64,000 nucleotides of DNA from Cytophagales bacterium (GCA_013298025.1 JAAFJE010000015.1:102474-166473); one strand, 5' to 3'. Counted from the first letter of the stretch, positions 18,871 to 27,516 are shown. Numbers and translations are program-made. The notes: generated from the sequence alone by a model not told the origin.

Positions 18871-19251
18871 ATTTTGTCTCTAAATTTGGTTACTGTTTAT
18901 GATTTAAGTTGATACAATATCTTGAAATAAAGCTAATTAAATACTGTCTTAGAGGCTGTTTTTTCTTTGATATTGTCATTTTTGAATAGGATTGCAAAAG
19001 TACAAGATTTTTGAATTTACCATACTATTCTTTTAAAATTTTCTCATGCGTAATTAACTAAATTTTCTATAAAAAAGTATATATTTTATGCTTTTTTTTA
19101 AACATAAGACTCTATTTTCTGTCTTTTCTACACTTAATACGTACAAACTTGCGAAAAGTCACATCAGCGTACTTAGTTTTCTACATTTACATTTTTAAAA
19201 TTTTTTATTATATTCGTTTTTCAGAACAATACTATTCCATTTTCATCAACT
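18871..19251. promoter_or_regulatory. Divergent intergenic region, DUF2795/cutC
   Basis: 381 bases, very AT rich, between two divergent genes. The best signal is a minus-strand -7 match TACTTTTG (18995-19002, read as CAAAAGTA on +), giving a leader of about 115 bases for the DUF2795 gene. No equally good plus-strand promoter was seen for cutC. No RNA gene or repeat recognised. Confidence 0.4.
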
Positions 19252-19983
19252 ATGACATTAGAAATTTGTGCCTATTCGCTCGAATCGTGCTTGGCAGCCG
19301 CAGCGGGTGGGGCTCATAGAGTAGAGTTATGTGCCTCGCCGTATGAGGGCGGCACTACGCCCTCGGCAGGTTTGATTCAGGCCGTCAAAGAACAAACCTC
19401 CTTGGCGGTGTCGGTTATGATTCGTCCTCGTGGAGGTGATTTTTGCTACAGCGAATCGGAACTAGCCGTGATGCGAGCCGACATTGCCTTGGCAAAACAA
19501 CTCAAAGCCGATGGCATTGTATTAGGGATTTTACACCCCGATGGACAAGTAAACATCGAGCAGACCGCCGCCTTGGTGCAACTAGCCCACCCCATGCAAG
19601 TAACCTTTCATAGGGCAATAGACATGACCCCCGACTACACCGCCGCACTCGAAGCGGTGATTGAAGCGGGTTGTCATCGGGTACTTACATCTGGACAAAA
19701 AAATACAGCCGAGGAAGGCTTCGACAATCTACAACAAATGATTAGTCAAGCCAAGGGGCGTATCGAGATTATGATTGGCAGTGGTGTCAATACCCGTAAT
19801 GCTTCAAAATTTGCAACCTTGAAGCCCGATGCCCTACATTTCACCGCAAAATCGAGCCGTGATTCAGTGATGCAATTCCGCCAAACAGGCATTGCCATGG
19901 GCGGTTTACCTGCCGTTCCTGAATACGAAATTATGTACGCCGATGTACAGAAGATTCAAGCAATGGTTGCTATTTTCGAGTAA
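19252..19983 (+). CDS. cutC: Copper homeostasis protein CutC
   Basis: 243-residue TIM-barrel protein of the CutC family. 'LEICAYSLESCLAAAAGGA' at the N-terminus, 'RVELCASPYEGGTTPS', 'VMIRPRGGDFCYSE' and 'TFHRAIDMT' are all hallmark segments. Linked to copper tolerance in E. coli by early genetics, although its direct biochemical role is unclear. It is followed after 25 bp by a glycosylasparaginase gene, so the two are probably co-transcribed; no functional link is obvious. Confidence 0.93.
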   Translation: MTLEICAYSLESCLAAAAGGAHRVELCASPYEGGTTPSAGLIQAVKEQTSLAVSVMIRPRGGDFCYSESELAVMRADIALAKQLKADGIVLGILHPDGQVNIEQTAALVQLAHPMQVTFHRAIDMTPDYTAALEAVIEAGCHRVLTSGQKNTAEEGFDNLQQMISQAKGRIEIMIGSGVNTRNASKFATLKPDALHFTAKSSRDSVMQFRQTGIAMGGLPAVPEYEIMYADVQKIQAMVAIFE

Positions 19984-20008
19984 AATGATTTTAAATCGCT
20001 ATTTCGTC

Positions 20009-20971
20009 ATGAAAAGAAGAAACTTTATCAAACAAACATCAGCATTTACAGGACTTGCGGCCTTGGTCCAACAACCACTTTTAGCCCAACAATCAAGCCC
20101 TACTGCCAATTTTCCCGTAGTGATTTCTACATGGAAAAACGAAAAAGCCAACGAAGCCGCTTGGGCATCTTTACAAAAAACAGGAAGAGCATTAGATGCC
20201 GTAGAAGCAGGTGCCCGTGTACCCGAAGCCGACCCCAACGATACTTCGGTAGGATATGGAGGGTTTCCAGACCGTGACGGACACGTAACCTTGGATGCCT
20301 GTATCATGGATGAAAAAGGAAATGCGGGTTCTGTTACCTTCCTAGAGCACATCATGCACCCGATTTCGGTGGCAAGGGCCGTTATGGAAAAAACCCCACA
20401 CGTGATGCTTTCGGGCGAAGGAGCGTTAGAATTTGCCCTTGCCCAAGGATTTAAAAAAGAAAACTTGCTTACAGAAACTGCCAAAAAAGCTTGGCTCGAA
20501 TGGAAAAAAGAATCGAAGTACGAACCTAAAATCAATATCGAAAGGCACGATACCATTGGCGTATTGGCATTGGGTACAAAAGGCGAAGTATCTGGGGCTT
20601 GTACCACCAGCGGTTTAGCCTTTAAAATGCACGGTAGGGTAGGCGACTCGCCTGTGATTGGGGCAGCCGTCTTTTGCGATGACGAAGTAGGAGGGGCTTG
20701 TGCCACAGGTTTGGGCGAGTTTGTGCTTAAAACACTTGGCTCGTTCCTTATCGTAGAATTGATGCGTAACGGACGTACCCCACAGCAAGCTTGCGAAGAA
20801 GCCATTATGCGTATCGTCAAACGATATGATTATAAAACCTTCCAAATTGGCTATTTGGCTATCAATAAAAAAGGCGATCATGGCGCTTATGCCATCCAAA
20901 AAGGGTTTAATTATACCCTCACCAAAGAAGGCGTTACGAAGGTAATCGAATCGGATTATTATATGAAATAA
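20009..20971 (+). CDS. N4-(beta-N-acetylglucosaminyl)-L-asparaginase (glycosylasparaginase)
   Basis: 320-residue Ntn-hydrolase that cleaves the GlcNAc-Asn bond of N-linked glycan remnants. The start at 20009 opens a signal with a twin-arginine-like 'MKRRNFIKQTSAFTG', so export by Tat is likely; the longer frame from 19892 lies inside cutC and is rejected. 'GGFPDRDGHVTLDACIMD' and 'GSVTFLEHIMHPISVAR' form the alpha chain. The autoprocessing site is Asp-Thr in 'RHDTIGVLALG', where the new N-terminal Thr becomes the nucleophile. Similar to the Elizabethkingia periplasmic enzyme. Confidence 0.92.
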   Translation: MKRRNFIKQTSAFTGLAALVQQPLLAQQSSPTANFPVVISTWKNEKANEAAWASLQKTGRALDAVEAGARVPEADPNDTSVGYGGFPDRDGHVTLDACIMDEKGNAGSVTFLEHIMHPISVARAVMEKTPHVMLSGEGALEFALAQGFKKENLLTETAKKAWLEWKKESKYEPKINIERHDTIGVLALGTKGEVSGACTTSGLAFKMHGRVGDSPVIGAAVFCDDEVGGACATGLGEFVLKTLGSFLIVELMRNGRTPQQACEEAIMRIVKRYDYKTFQIGYLAINKKGDHGAYAIQKGFNYTLTKEGVTKVIESDYYMK

Positions 20972-20988
20972 GCTTTGTTGGGTCGGAG

Positions 20989-21025
20989 AAAAGGGGTGTT
21001 GTACCTTCACACAACACCCCCTTTT
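20989..21025. terminator. Bidirectional terminator between glycosylasparaginase and nth
   Basis: Stem AAAAGGGGTGTTGT (20989-21002) pairs with ACAACACCCCC-TTTT (21011-21025) with one bulged C and an 8-base loop. A runs and T runs on both sides suit the convergent genes. Confidence 0.75.
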
Positions 21026-21045
21026 GTCAGCTTATCAAAACAGAC

Positions 21046-21714
21046 TTATAACTTAGGGCTATCTTTGCGGAGATGCGGAGGCTTGCTAACATATTTACAC
21101 AAATGCGTAAGGTTACATTCTTGGCACTTCGGTGAACGAGCTATACAGATATAACGCCCATGTAAAATAAGCCAATGATGGGCTACTCCAATATATTTTT
21201 CTGGAATAAATTTGACCAATTCTTTTTCTACAGCCAAGGGCGTAGTAGCCTTGGGCGACACCAAGCCCAAACGGTGCGAAACCCTAAACACGTGGGTATC
21301 GACAGCCATTGCAGGTTGTTTGTAAATGACCGATACTATCACATTGGCCGTTTTTCGGCCTACACCGGGCAATTTTTGTAACTCTTCAGTTGTACTGGGG
21401 ACTTCGCTGTTGAAATCACGCACAAGTTTTTGCCCCAACCCAATCAAGTGCTTGGCTTTATTGTTCGGATAGGATATGGAGCGGATGTAATGAAAAACCT
21501 CTTCTAATGCGGCATGAGCCAAAGATTCGGGCGTAGGAAAGCGTTCAAACAAGGCAGGTGTCACCATGTTTACACGCTTGTCGGTACATTGGGCAGACAA
21601 AACCACTGCTACCAGCAACTCGAAAGGGTTGCTGTAGTGCAATTCTGTTTCGGCAACAGGAAAATTTTGTATAAAGTAATCAATTAATAATTGATACCGC
21701 TCTTTCTTTAGCAT
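21046..21714 (-). CDS. nth: Endonuclease III
   Basis: 222-residue DNA glycosylase/AP lyase for oxidised pyrimidines. The helix-hairpin-helix 'LPGVGRKTANVI' carries the catalytic Lys, 'AVDTHVFRVSHRLG' the catalytic Asp, and the C-terminal iron-sulfur loop has spacing C-x6-C-x2-C-x5-C ('CIARSPKCQECNLTHLC'). Length matches the family. The 15-residue tail after the cluster is slightly longer than in E. coli. Confidence 0.96.
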   Translation of the reverse strand: MLKKERYQLLIDYFIQNFPVAETELHYSNPFELLVAVVLSAQCTDKRVNMVTPALFERFPTPESLAHAALEEVFHYIRSISYPNNKAKHLIGLGQKLVRDFNSEVPSTTEELQKLPGVGRKTANVIVSVIYKQPAMAVDTHVFRVSHRLGLVSPKATTPLAVEKELVKFIPEKYIGVAHHWLILHGRYICIARSPKCQECNLTHLCKYVSKPPHLRKDSPKL

Positions 21715-21874
21715 AAAAATAGAATAATGAGTTGGTCAAAAATACATAAAAAACCGAAACATTATGCCATTGGTTTTGCATCAAGCCAAAGAATAGCCGT
21801 AAAAATGATTGTTGTTGAAACTTGGCAATAAAAAGCATGGTCGATGCTTGCACATCGAATGCCCATAAAACACC

Positions 21875-21917
21875 AAACCCTTTATTTTATGATTAGGCAT
21901 CATAAAATAAAGGGTTT
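21875..21917 (-). terminator. Long hairpin after the sigma factor operon
   Basis: Perfect 19-bp inverted repeat (21875-21893 with 21899-21917), 5-base loop, abutting the stop codon of the 77-residue gene. The stem is AT rich except for a GGG/CCC base. Confidence 0.65.
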
Positions 21918-22150
21918 CATGCTGTATGCGTGGCTTTACTGCGAGAATACGACAAAATTGAATCGATTGTTTTGCCCGAAGGTTCACGATAACTATTATC
22001 AAGGCTGAGTTTCACTTCGACTAAATCTAAATAAAACTCTAGCATTTCTGCATCGTGCATGAGGGCATCTTGAATCAAAAGATTTTCTTCTGATGTGGTC
22101 TCTTCATAGACGTATCTGATTACGTCATTCTGCGTAAAGGTTTGTATCAT
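21917..22150 (-). CDS. Small acidic protein overlapping the ECF sigma gene
   Basis: 77-residue protein with no recognised domain, overlapping the sigma factor gene by 26 bases in another frame. It is acidic and predicted helical: 'EETTSEENLLIQDALMHDAE' at about 16-35 is followed by 'LEFYLDLVEVKLSLD'. There is no membrane segment, so it is not a standard transmembrane anti-sigma factor. The tight overlap suggests a co-made regulator of the sigma factor; this is inference. Confidence 0.7.
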   Translation of the reverse strand: MIQTFTQNDVIRYVYEETTSEENLLIQDALMHDAEMLEFYLDLVEVKLSLDNSYREPSGKTIDSILSYSRSKATHTA

Positions 22151-22727
22151 AGCTTGGGGAATGTTTGCTCATCATTTTGCGTAGATTTATCAACGCATAA
22201 CGCATTCTCCCTAATGCCGTATTGATGCTTACACCAGTAGCATCGGCAATTTCCTGAAAACTCATATCTTCGTAATGACGCATCACGAGTACCTCACGCT
22301 GTGAATCAGGCAATTGCTTAATTAAATCTCTCAGATGGTTGTATGTTTCGGTTTTGATTTGCATTTCTTGTACAGAATCTTCTGCAAAATCTAACGTATT
22401 AAACACATTGCTCCCATCCTCGAATACGATATTAGGATAACGTTTTTCTCGACGGAAATAATCGATTGCCATGTTGTGTGCAATACGCAAAACCCAAGGC
22501 AAAAATTTACCTTCGTCGTTGTATCTGCCCGAGCGTAATACATCGACAGCCTTGACGAAAGTATCTTGTAACAAATCTTCTGCTACGTAAGTGTCCTTTA
22601 CAATTAAATATATTGTAGTATAAATTTTTGATTTGTATCTGCGGACAAGGATTTCAAAGGCGTGTTCGTCACCATCATTAATATAGCGTGATACAAGCTC
22701 ACTGTCGTTAACAAGGATTCTTTCCAT
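22125..22727 (-). CDS. ECF RNA polymerase sigma factor
   Basis: 200-residue sigma-70 family ECF factor. Region 2 includes 'DTYVAEDLLQDTFVKAVDVL' (about 45-64), which binds core polymerase and the -10 region, and region 4 includes 'LPDSQREVLVMRHYEDMSFQ' and 'IADATGVSINTALGRMRYAL' (about 140-180), the -35-reading helix-turn-helix. A good minus-strand promoter (TTTG, 19-base spacer, TAATTTTG at 22865-22835) lies about 100 bases upstream. The only neighbour that could control it is the overlapping 77-residue protein. Confidence 0.92.
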   Translation of the reverse strand: MERILVNDSELVSRYINDGDEHAFEILVRRYKSKIYTTIYLIVKDTYVAEDLLQDTFVKAVDVLRSGRYNDEGKFLPWVLRIAHNMAIDYFRREKRYPNIVFEDGSNVFNTLDFAEDSVQEMQIKTETYNHLRDLIKQLPDSQREVLVMRHYEDMSFQEIADATGVSINTALGRMRYALINLRKMMSKHSPSYDTNLYAE

Positions 22728-23150
22728 CTTGATAAATCTATTTGGTTAACGTAAAGCTTTATATCATATTGTATCTCCTATATACTTTTTAATGGTTGTT
22801 TTATTAAAATGCAGCGTAACCGAATTGGTTGAATCAAAATTAGCAGTTGTAAGATAAATTCCAAAAAAAAATCTATCAATTTTAACTTTCGTTAACAAAT
22901 ATTAACAGCCCCTTGGGCGTTTTGTTAAGAATGGGGCATTCCCAACAAGGCCATACAAACATAGCGAATTGCCGAACGCTTGCCTACGAATTTCATCCTA
23001 TTTTTTCGACAAAACATTCAACAACTCGCTATTTATACACAAAAAGGTATGGGGCATCGCAGGCAAAGTCGCCTCAACGCCTCTTGGTACAGAAAATATT
23101 TTGCTAGGTAGTTAGGTAATAGCCCAGTTGAATTACATGAGCCTTGCGGC
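22728..23150. promoter_or_regulatory. Intergenic region with sigma operon promoter
   Basis: 423 bases. On the minus strand, TTTG at 22865-22862, a 19-base spacer and TAATTTTG at 22842-22835 form a good Bacteroidota promoter for the sigma gene. The rest (22900-23150) is of higher GC but holds no convincing reading frame, RNA or repeat. Confidence 0.55.
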
Positions 23151-23561
23151 TTATCTGCGGCGTTTTCTTACCTTTGCCACTTTGGTCGTGCGTACACGCT
23201 CTTCCAAATCGGCGATAACCTTAGCTGAATTTTCTTTGTTCGATTCGTAAGTTTCGTTCAAAGTACGATAAGAAGCCTGTACTTTGTTGTAATCATCGAG
23301 CAAGCGATTGTATTTGATAGTAAGGGTTTCAAATGTTTCCTTGCTATCTTCTTGGCACTTCATGTAGTCTTCACTTTTTTTCTTGAATTGGCTTTCAAGG
23401 CTAAAACGGAAGCTACTCAATTCGGCATTTTCTTGTCTTTCCTTTAAGATTTGACTTTCCAGACGGCGGACTTGTTCTTGATACTCAGCCACTTTTTTAG
23501 TGTCGGTACAAGACGTTAGAGCAGCTACAGCGAGAGCAGCTAGTAAGATGTTTTTTTTCAT
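23151..23561 (-). CDS. Coiled-coil lipoprotein of unknown function
   Basis: 136-residue predicted lipoprotein. Signal peptide with lipobox 'LTSC' (Cys18), then a continuous coiled coil from about residue 25 to 125 ('EYQEQVRRLESQILKERQEN'), ending in a basic tail 'KVAKVRKRRR'. The basic end after a periplasmic coiled coil could contact peptidoglycan, as in small Lpp-like tethers; that is a guess. No family name recognised. Confidence 0.75.
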   Translation of the reverse strand: MKKNILLAALAVAALTSCTDTKKVAEYQEQVRRLESQILKERQENAELSSFRFSLESQFKKKSEDYMKCQEDSKETFETLTIKYNRLLDDYNKVQASYRTLNETYESNKENSAKVIADLEERVRTTKVAKVRKRRR

Positions 23562-23741
23562 GGGCTTTGGGTTTTAGGTCAATTTTGTGGGCAATAGTAC
23601 CTTAAATTTGTATATGTTATGGTTATAAGATATTGCTTTTCCTCATAATTGATTATTACTCAGACACTAGACCGTATCAGCAAACTTAATTGTATTTTTT
23701 GAATGTTTAAAATTTCTACCAAACTTTTTTTAGAAAAAGCC

Positions 23742-23798
23742 TTGATAGACGAATTTTCTTCCTTAGTTTTGTAGTAAAATCTATCAATCTTATAGATT
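23742..23798 (+). promoter_or_regulatory. Promoter and dyad before the sulfite/nitrite reductase gene
   Basis: TTG at 23742-23744, 19-base spacer, TAGTTTTG at 23764-23771: a very good match to the Bacteroidota promoter. A dyad AATCTAT-n7-ATAGATT follows at 23778-23798, over the expected start of transcription, and could be an operator. The leader would be about 100 bases. Confidence 0.6.
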
Positions 23799-23881
23799 AT
23801 ATTTCGTTAGTAGAGGAAATATAAATTTTACGGAACTATCACAAACCGTAAGTATGTTTTCACTGTAAAAATCCATTAGCA

Positions 23882-25984
23882 ATGCAAAGTTTCAGAACTG
23901 AACTCGAAAATCCACTTGTTGAGAAAGACATCATAGACTTAGCTCGTAAAATACAGTTATTCAGAGAAGGAAAAATTCATGAAGAAAAATTCCGTAGTCT
24001 TCGTCTTGCCCGTGGAGTATATGGACAACGCCAGCAAGGTGTACAAATGGTGCGTATCAAATTGCCTTATGGCAAAATGACTTTCAAGCAGTGGAAACGC
24101 ATTGCCGACCTATCGGACGAATACGCTACGGGTAATTTGCACTTGACGACCCGTCAGGATGTGCAGTTGCACTATGTATCGCTTGAGCATACGCCCGAGT
24201 TGTGGTCGAAGCTCGAACTTGACGACATTACGCTCAGAGAAGCCTGTGGCAATACCGTAAGAAACGTAACCGCTTCTACAACGGCAGGCATCGACCCCAA
24301 AGAGCCTTTCGATATTACGCCGTATGCCGATGCCATTTTCCGCTATTTCTTGCGTAATCCTATTTGTCAAGAAATGGGACGTAAAATCAAAATCGCTCTT
24401 TCAAATACCGACGAAGATACAGCCTTGGCTTATATGCACGATTTTGGATTTATTCCTAAAGTTGTAGATGGCAAAAAAGGCTTTAAAGTAGTTGTAGGCG
24501 GTGGCTTGGGAGCACAGCCGATACTGGCATACGTGGCATTTGAGTTTTTGGAAGAAAACCAAGTGATTCCTTACCTCGAAGCAGCCTTGCGTGTATTCGA
24601 CCGCCACGGCGAACGTAATTCACGCCACAAAGCTCGTTTGAAGTTTTTAATCCAAAAAATTGGTTTTGAAACATTCACCGACTTAGTAAATGCCGAAAGA
24701 AAAGCCTTGAAAAACCAATCTGTAGCCATCAATACAGCTGGTTTTACCGAAACAGAAATTGCCAATTACCTGCCTACATTGACTGCTACGGTAGCGGCTC
24801 CTGCTACAGAAGCGTATAAAGTTTGGTTGGCGACCAATACTTTTGCCCAAAAACAAGCAGGTTATCATGCTGTATTTGTGCGTATTTTGAATGGAAATAT
24901 TCATTCAACGGTTTCTCGCTCATTGATTGAGCAACTCCGAGGATATGTTGCCGACGACGTGCGTGTGAGCATCAACCAAGGTTTGATGTTGAAGTTTGTT
25001 CCAGAAGCCAACCTTCCGTATGTATATGAGGTATTGGAGGCACACCAATTGGCAGCCCCCGGGGCCAATTCTATTGCCAACATCACGGCTTGTCCGGGAA
25101 CAGATACTTGTAACTTGGCTATTTCAGATAGTACCAATATTACGTCTAAACTCGAAGAAGTAATTACCCAAGATTTTCCAGAATTGATTTACAACAGCGA
25201 TATTAAAATCAAAATTTCGGGTTGTATGAACTCTTGTGGACAGCACGGCATGGCACATATTGGCTTTCATGGCTCGTCTTTGAAATCGGCTGATAAACGT
25301 GTACTGCCTGCCTTGCAAGTCTTGTTGGGCGGAGGCACAGTAGGCGATGGTATCGGAAGAGTTGCCGACAAAGTAATCAAAGTGCCTTCTAAACGTGGGC
25401 CAGAGGTATTGCGTGTGCTGCTTAACAATTACGAAGAAAATGCCCAAGAAGGCGAATACTTCAACGACTACTACGACCGTCAGGGCGAAAAATATTTTTA
25501 CAATTTATTGAAACCTATCGCTGATTTAACTACCCTCAAAAACGATGATTACATCGACTGGGGTGCATCTGAGCAGTTTGCTACAGAAATTGGCGTTGGT
25601 GAATGTGCTGGCGTAATGATAGACTTGGTAGCAACCTTGTTGTTTGAATCGGAAGAAAAATTTGCTTGGACAGAAACCGCTTTCGCCGAAAACCGCATAG
25701 CCGATGCCATTTATCATGCCTACAGTGTTTTTGTAAGTTCGGCAAAAGCCTTGTTGTTAGATAAAAGTGTAAGCGTTTCGACGCAAATGGCTGTGATTGA
25801 TAAGTTTGACGAACGTTTTGTAGCGACAGGCGAAATTGCCTTGAGTGGCAAAACTTTCAAAGAATTGGTTTTACAAATCAATCAACATGAGCCATCCGAA
25901 GCATTTGCACAAGCGTATATTGCCGAAGCGAAAGCGTTTTTAGCTCTTGCCAAAGCTTACCGTGAGCAGGCTGTTTTATCCTAA
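23882..25984 (+). CDS. Sirohaem sulfite/nitrite reductase with C-terminal extension
   Basis: 700-residue ferredoxin-type nitrite/sulfite reductase: six-electron reduction of sulfite to sulfide or nitrite to ammonia. The two half-domains are each about 250 residues. 'STTAGIDPKEPFDITPYADA' and 'TTRQDVQLHY' are in the first. The sirohaem-[4Fe-4S] cysteines are in 'CPGTDTCNLA' (C-x5-C) and 'ISGCMNSCGQHG' (C-x3-C). Residues beyond about 540 form an extra helical region ('AENRIADAIYHAYSVFVSSA') not found in plain sulfite reductases. Followed by the sirohaem methyltransferase gene, which supports cofactor use. Sulfite versus nitrite cannot be decided. Confidence 0.88.
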   Translation: MQSFRTELENPLVEKDIIDLARKIQLFREGKIHEEKFRSLRLARGVYGQRQQGVQMVRIKLPYGKMTFKQWKRIADLSDEYATGNLHLTTRQDVQLHYVSLEHTPELWSKLELDDITLREACGNTVRNVTASTTAGIDPKEPFDITPYADAIFRYFLRNPICQEMGRKIKIALSNTDEDTALAYMHDFGFIPKVVDGKKGFKVVVGGGLGAQPILAYVAFEFLEENQVIPYLEAALRVFDRHGERNSRHKARLKFLIQKIGFETFTDLVNAERKALKNQSVAINTAGFTETEIANYLPTLTATVAAPATEAYKVWLATNTFAQKQAGYHAVFVRILNGNIHSTVSRSLIEQLRGYVADDVRVSINQGLMLKFVPEANLPYVYEVLEAHQLAAPGANSIANITACPGTDTCNLAISDSTNITSKLEEVITQDFPELIYNSDIKIKISGCMNSCGQHGMAHIGFHGSSLKSADKRVLPALQVLLGGGTVGDGIGRVADKVIKVPSKRGPEVLRVLLNNYEENAQEGEYFNDYYDRQGEKYFYNLLKPIADLTTLKNDDYIDWGASEQFATEIGVGECAGVMIDLVATLLFESEEKFAWTETAFAENRIADAIYHAYSVFVSSAKALLLDKSVSVSTQMAVIDKFDERFVATGEIALSGKTFKELVLQINQHEPSEAFAQAYIAEAKAFLALAKAYREQAVLS

Positions 25985-26005
25985 TTTTATAGCTTAGTAT
26001 TTGCT

Positions 26006-26054
26006 GCGATAAGCTTTGGGCTTTCAAAAGGCTTAGGGCTTATCGCTTTTTTTT
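26006..26054 (+). terminator. Terminator between reductase and cobA
   Basis: GCGATAAGC (26006-26014) pairs with GCTTATCGC (26038-26046), followed directly by eight T. The sequence between has further AAGCTTTGGGC / GCTTAGG pairing. It is strong enough to attenuate cobA expression from the upstream promoter. Confidence 0.75.
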
Positions 26055-26071
26055 ACAGACATCCGTACAGT

Positions 26072-26860
26072 ATGGATACATTAAATTCATTTGAATCATT
26101 AGAGCCAAAGCCCCGACTGACGGTAGTAGGAGCAGGCCCCGGCGACCCCGAATTGATTACGCTCAAAGCCATCAAAGCCTTACAAGAAGCCGACGTGGTA
26201 TTGTACGATGCCCTCGTGGCAACCGAGCTATTGGCTTATTGTAAACCTAGCTGTGAGCAAATTTATGTAGGAAAAAGACCCGGCGAAAGTCATTCGCAAG
26301 ATGCCATTAATTTTTTGATTATCGAAAAAGCCTATATGTATGGCCACGTGGTACGCCTCAAAGGCGGCGACCCCTTTGTGTTTGGTAGAGGCATGGAAGA
26401 ATTGACGTATGCCCAACAGTTTGGCTTATTAACGAGCTATATTCCAGGCATTTCTTCCTCTATTGCTACACCAGCATCTGCTGGCATACCCGTTACCACA
26501 CGAGGCATCAGCGAAAGCTTTTGGGTAATTACTGCCACCAAAAGCGATGGTAGCCTTTCAAAAGATTTTGCCTTGGCATTACAGTCGTCGGCGACGATTA
26601 TTGTGCTTATGGGGATGAATAAATTGGCTCAATTAGCCAGCCTTTGTCAGACATTTGGAAAAGCCGATTTGCCCGTTGCTATTATTCAGCATGGGACTTG
26701 TGCCAATCAAAAAGTAGGTTTAGGCAAAGCAGAAGATTTGCCAAGCATTGCAGCCGAACACCAATTGTCGAACCCTGCCATTATTGTGTTGGGTGAAGTG
26801 GTAAAATATGGCTATCACAATCTTGCTCAAACGCTTTTTTCGAGTATCAATCAGCCATAA
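26072..26860 (+). CDS. cobA: Uroporphyrinogen-III C-methyltransferase (sirohaem synthesis)
   Basis: 262-residue SAM-dependent methyltransferase that makes precorrin-2, the sirohaem precursor. 'TVVGAGPGDPELITLKAIKA' is the N-terminal SAM motif and 'VRLKGGDPFVFGRGMEEL' the second signature; 'PGISSSIATPASAGIPVTTR' is the third. It is the single-domain CobA type, without the CysG oxidase/ferrochelatase part, which must be encoded elsewhere. Placement after the sirohaem reductase shows the pathway. The stop codon starts a short dispersed repeat also found after thrC. Confidence 0.94.
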   Translation: MDTLNSFESLEPKPRLTVVGAGPGDPELITLKAIKALQEADVVLYDALVATELLAYCKPSCEQIYVGKRPGESHSQDAINFLIIEKAYMYGHVVRLKGGDPFVFGRGMEELTYAQQFGLLTSYIPGISSSIATPASAGIPVTTRGISESFWVITATKSDGSLSKDFALALQSSATIIVLMGMNKLAQLASLCQTFGKADLPVAIIQHGTCANQKVGLGKAEDLPSIAAEHQLSNPAIIVLGEVVKYGYHNLAQTLFSSINQP

Positions 26861-26895
26861 ATTATTGAGTGATTGAGTGATTGAGTGATTGGGTG
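26858..26895. repeat. Octamer repeat starting at the cobA stop codon
   Basis: Four tandem copies of ATTGAGTG (last one ATTGGGTG) at 26864-26895. The 14 bases from the stop codon, TAAATTATTGAGTG (26858-26871), are identical to the 14 bases starting at the thrC stop codon on the other strand (59284-59271). Confidence 0.7.
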
Positions 26896-26954
26896 AATTG
26901 TGAATTAGTAATTTGACTTTCAGGAACTTATATTTTTTCAATTCAATATTACAT

Positions 26955-27134
26955 CCTCTCGCTGTTGCAAGTTTAACAACTTGGAACAATCAATCAAGTG
27001 CAGTCTCCGACTGCACCACCAGTACAACCAATAGCCCAAATTGAATACTTTAGTGTGTTCAGTTTGAGTAGGGTCGCAGTCTGAGACTGCTTCTTATTTG
27101 GCGTTCCAAGTTATTAAACTTGGAACAGCTAGGG
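26955..27134 (+). mobile_element. 180-bp terminal-inverted-repeat element, copy A
   Basis: First of four copies of a short non-coding element. It starts CTCGCTGTTGCAAGTTTAAC and ends in CTTGGAACAGCTAGGG, so the ends form imperfect inverted repeats of about 30 bp, each itself a hairpin (CAAGTTTAA-AACTTG). Inside are the palindromes GTGCAGTC-TCC-GACTGCAC and GCAGTCTGAGACTGC. It has no reading frame, so any movement would need a transposase supplied elsewhere. Confidence 0.75.
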
Positions 27135-27147
27135 GTTTACAAAGTTG

Positions 27148-27516
27148 CTATCTACTTTCCTTTTTTCTTATCGAATCGATGAACTTTTCTAATTCTTTAC
27201 TGTTATAAAAATCCAAACACTTCATCATATACAAATTATTTTTCGGGTCGTATGATTTGTAGTCTTTTTTAAGCCAATCGCTTATCATTTTTCTATAATG
27301 TTCATTTCCAAAAATATATTCTTCTTTTAAATTGATTATTTGGACGTAGGTTGAACCATCTTTATATTGGGTTGGCTCATTTTTCGTTGCTTCGTAATAA
27401 CAATCACAAAACGCTTGATTTTTAACTTTAAGAAGTTCGGTTTCCAGTTTGTTATTTTTTGTTTGAGCTGAACATTTGGTAAAACCAATTGCGAGAATGA
27501 TATATATAGTTTTCAT
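27148..27516 (-). CDS. Small secreted protein, possible Tai4-like immunity protein
   Basis: 122 residues with an N-terminal hydrophobic signal (about 1-19) and a Cys near the cleavage region ('TKCSAQTK'), so it is secreted or a lipoprotein. Two further Cys lie in 'FCDCYYEAT', and the C-terminus 'MMKCLDFYNSKELEKFIDSI' recalls the end of Tai4-type immunity proteins, which protect against type VI amidase effectors. I recall that resemblance from memory and cannot verify it. The gene is AT rich and sits between element copies A and B with no effector beside it. Confidence 0.5.
   Translation of the reverse strand: MKTIYIILAIGFTKCSAQTKNNKLETELLKVKNQAFCDCYYEATKNEPTQYKDGSTYVQIINLKEEYIFGNEHYRKMISDWLKKDYKSYDPKNNLYMMKCLDFYNSKELEKFIDSIRKKESR

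Noticed and set aside
19999..20820. 273-codon minus-strand frame
   Set aside because: Antisense to the glycosylasparaginase gene, which has clear catalytic motifs; the shadow has no recognisable domain.
22900..23110. Possible non-coding RNA or small gene in the gap before the coiled-coil lipoprotein
   Set aside because: GC is higher than in other gaps and a 64-codon frame exists, but no RNA fold, start context or family could be supported.
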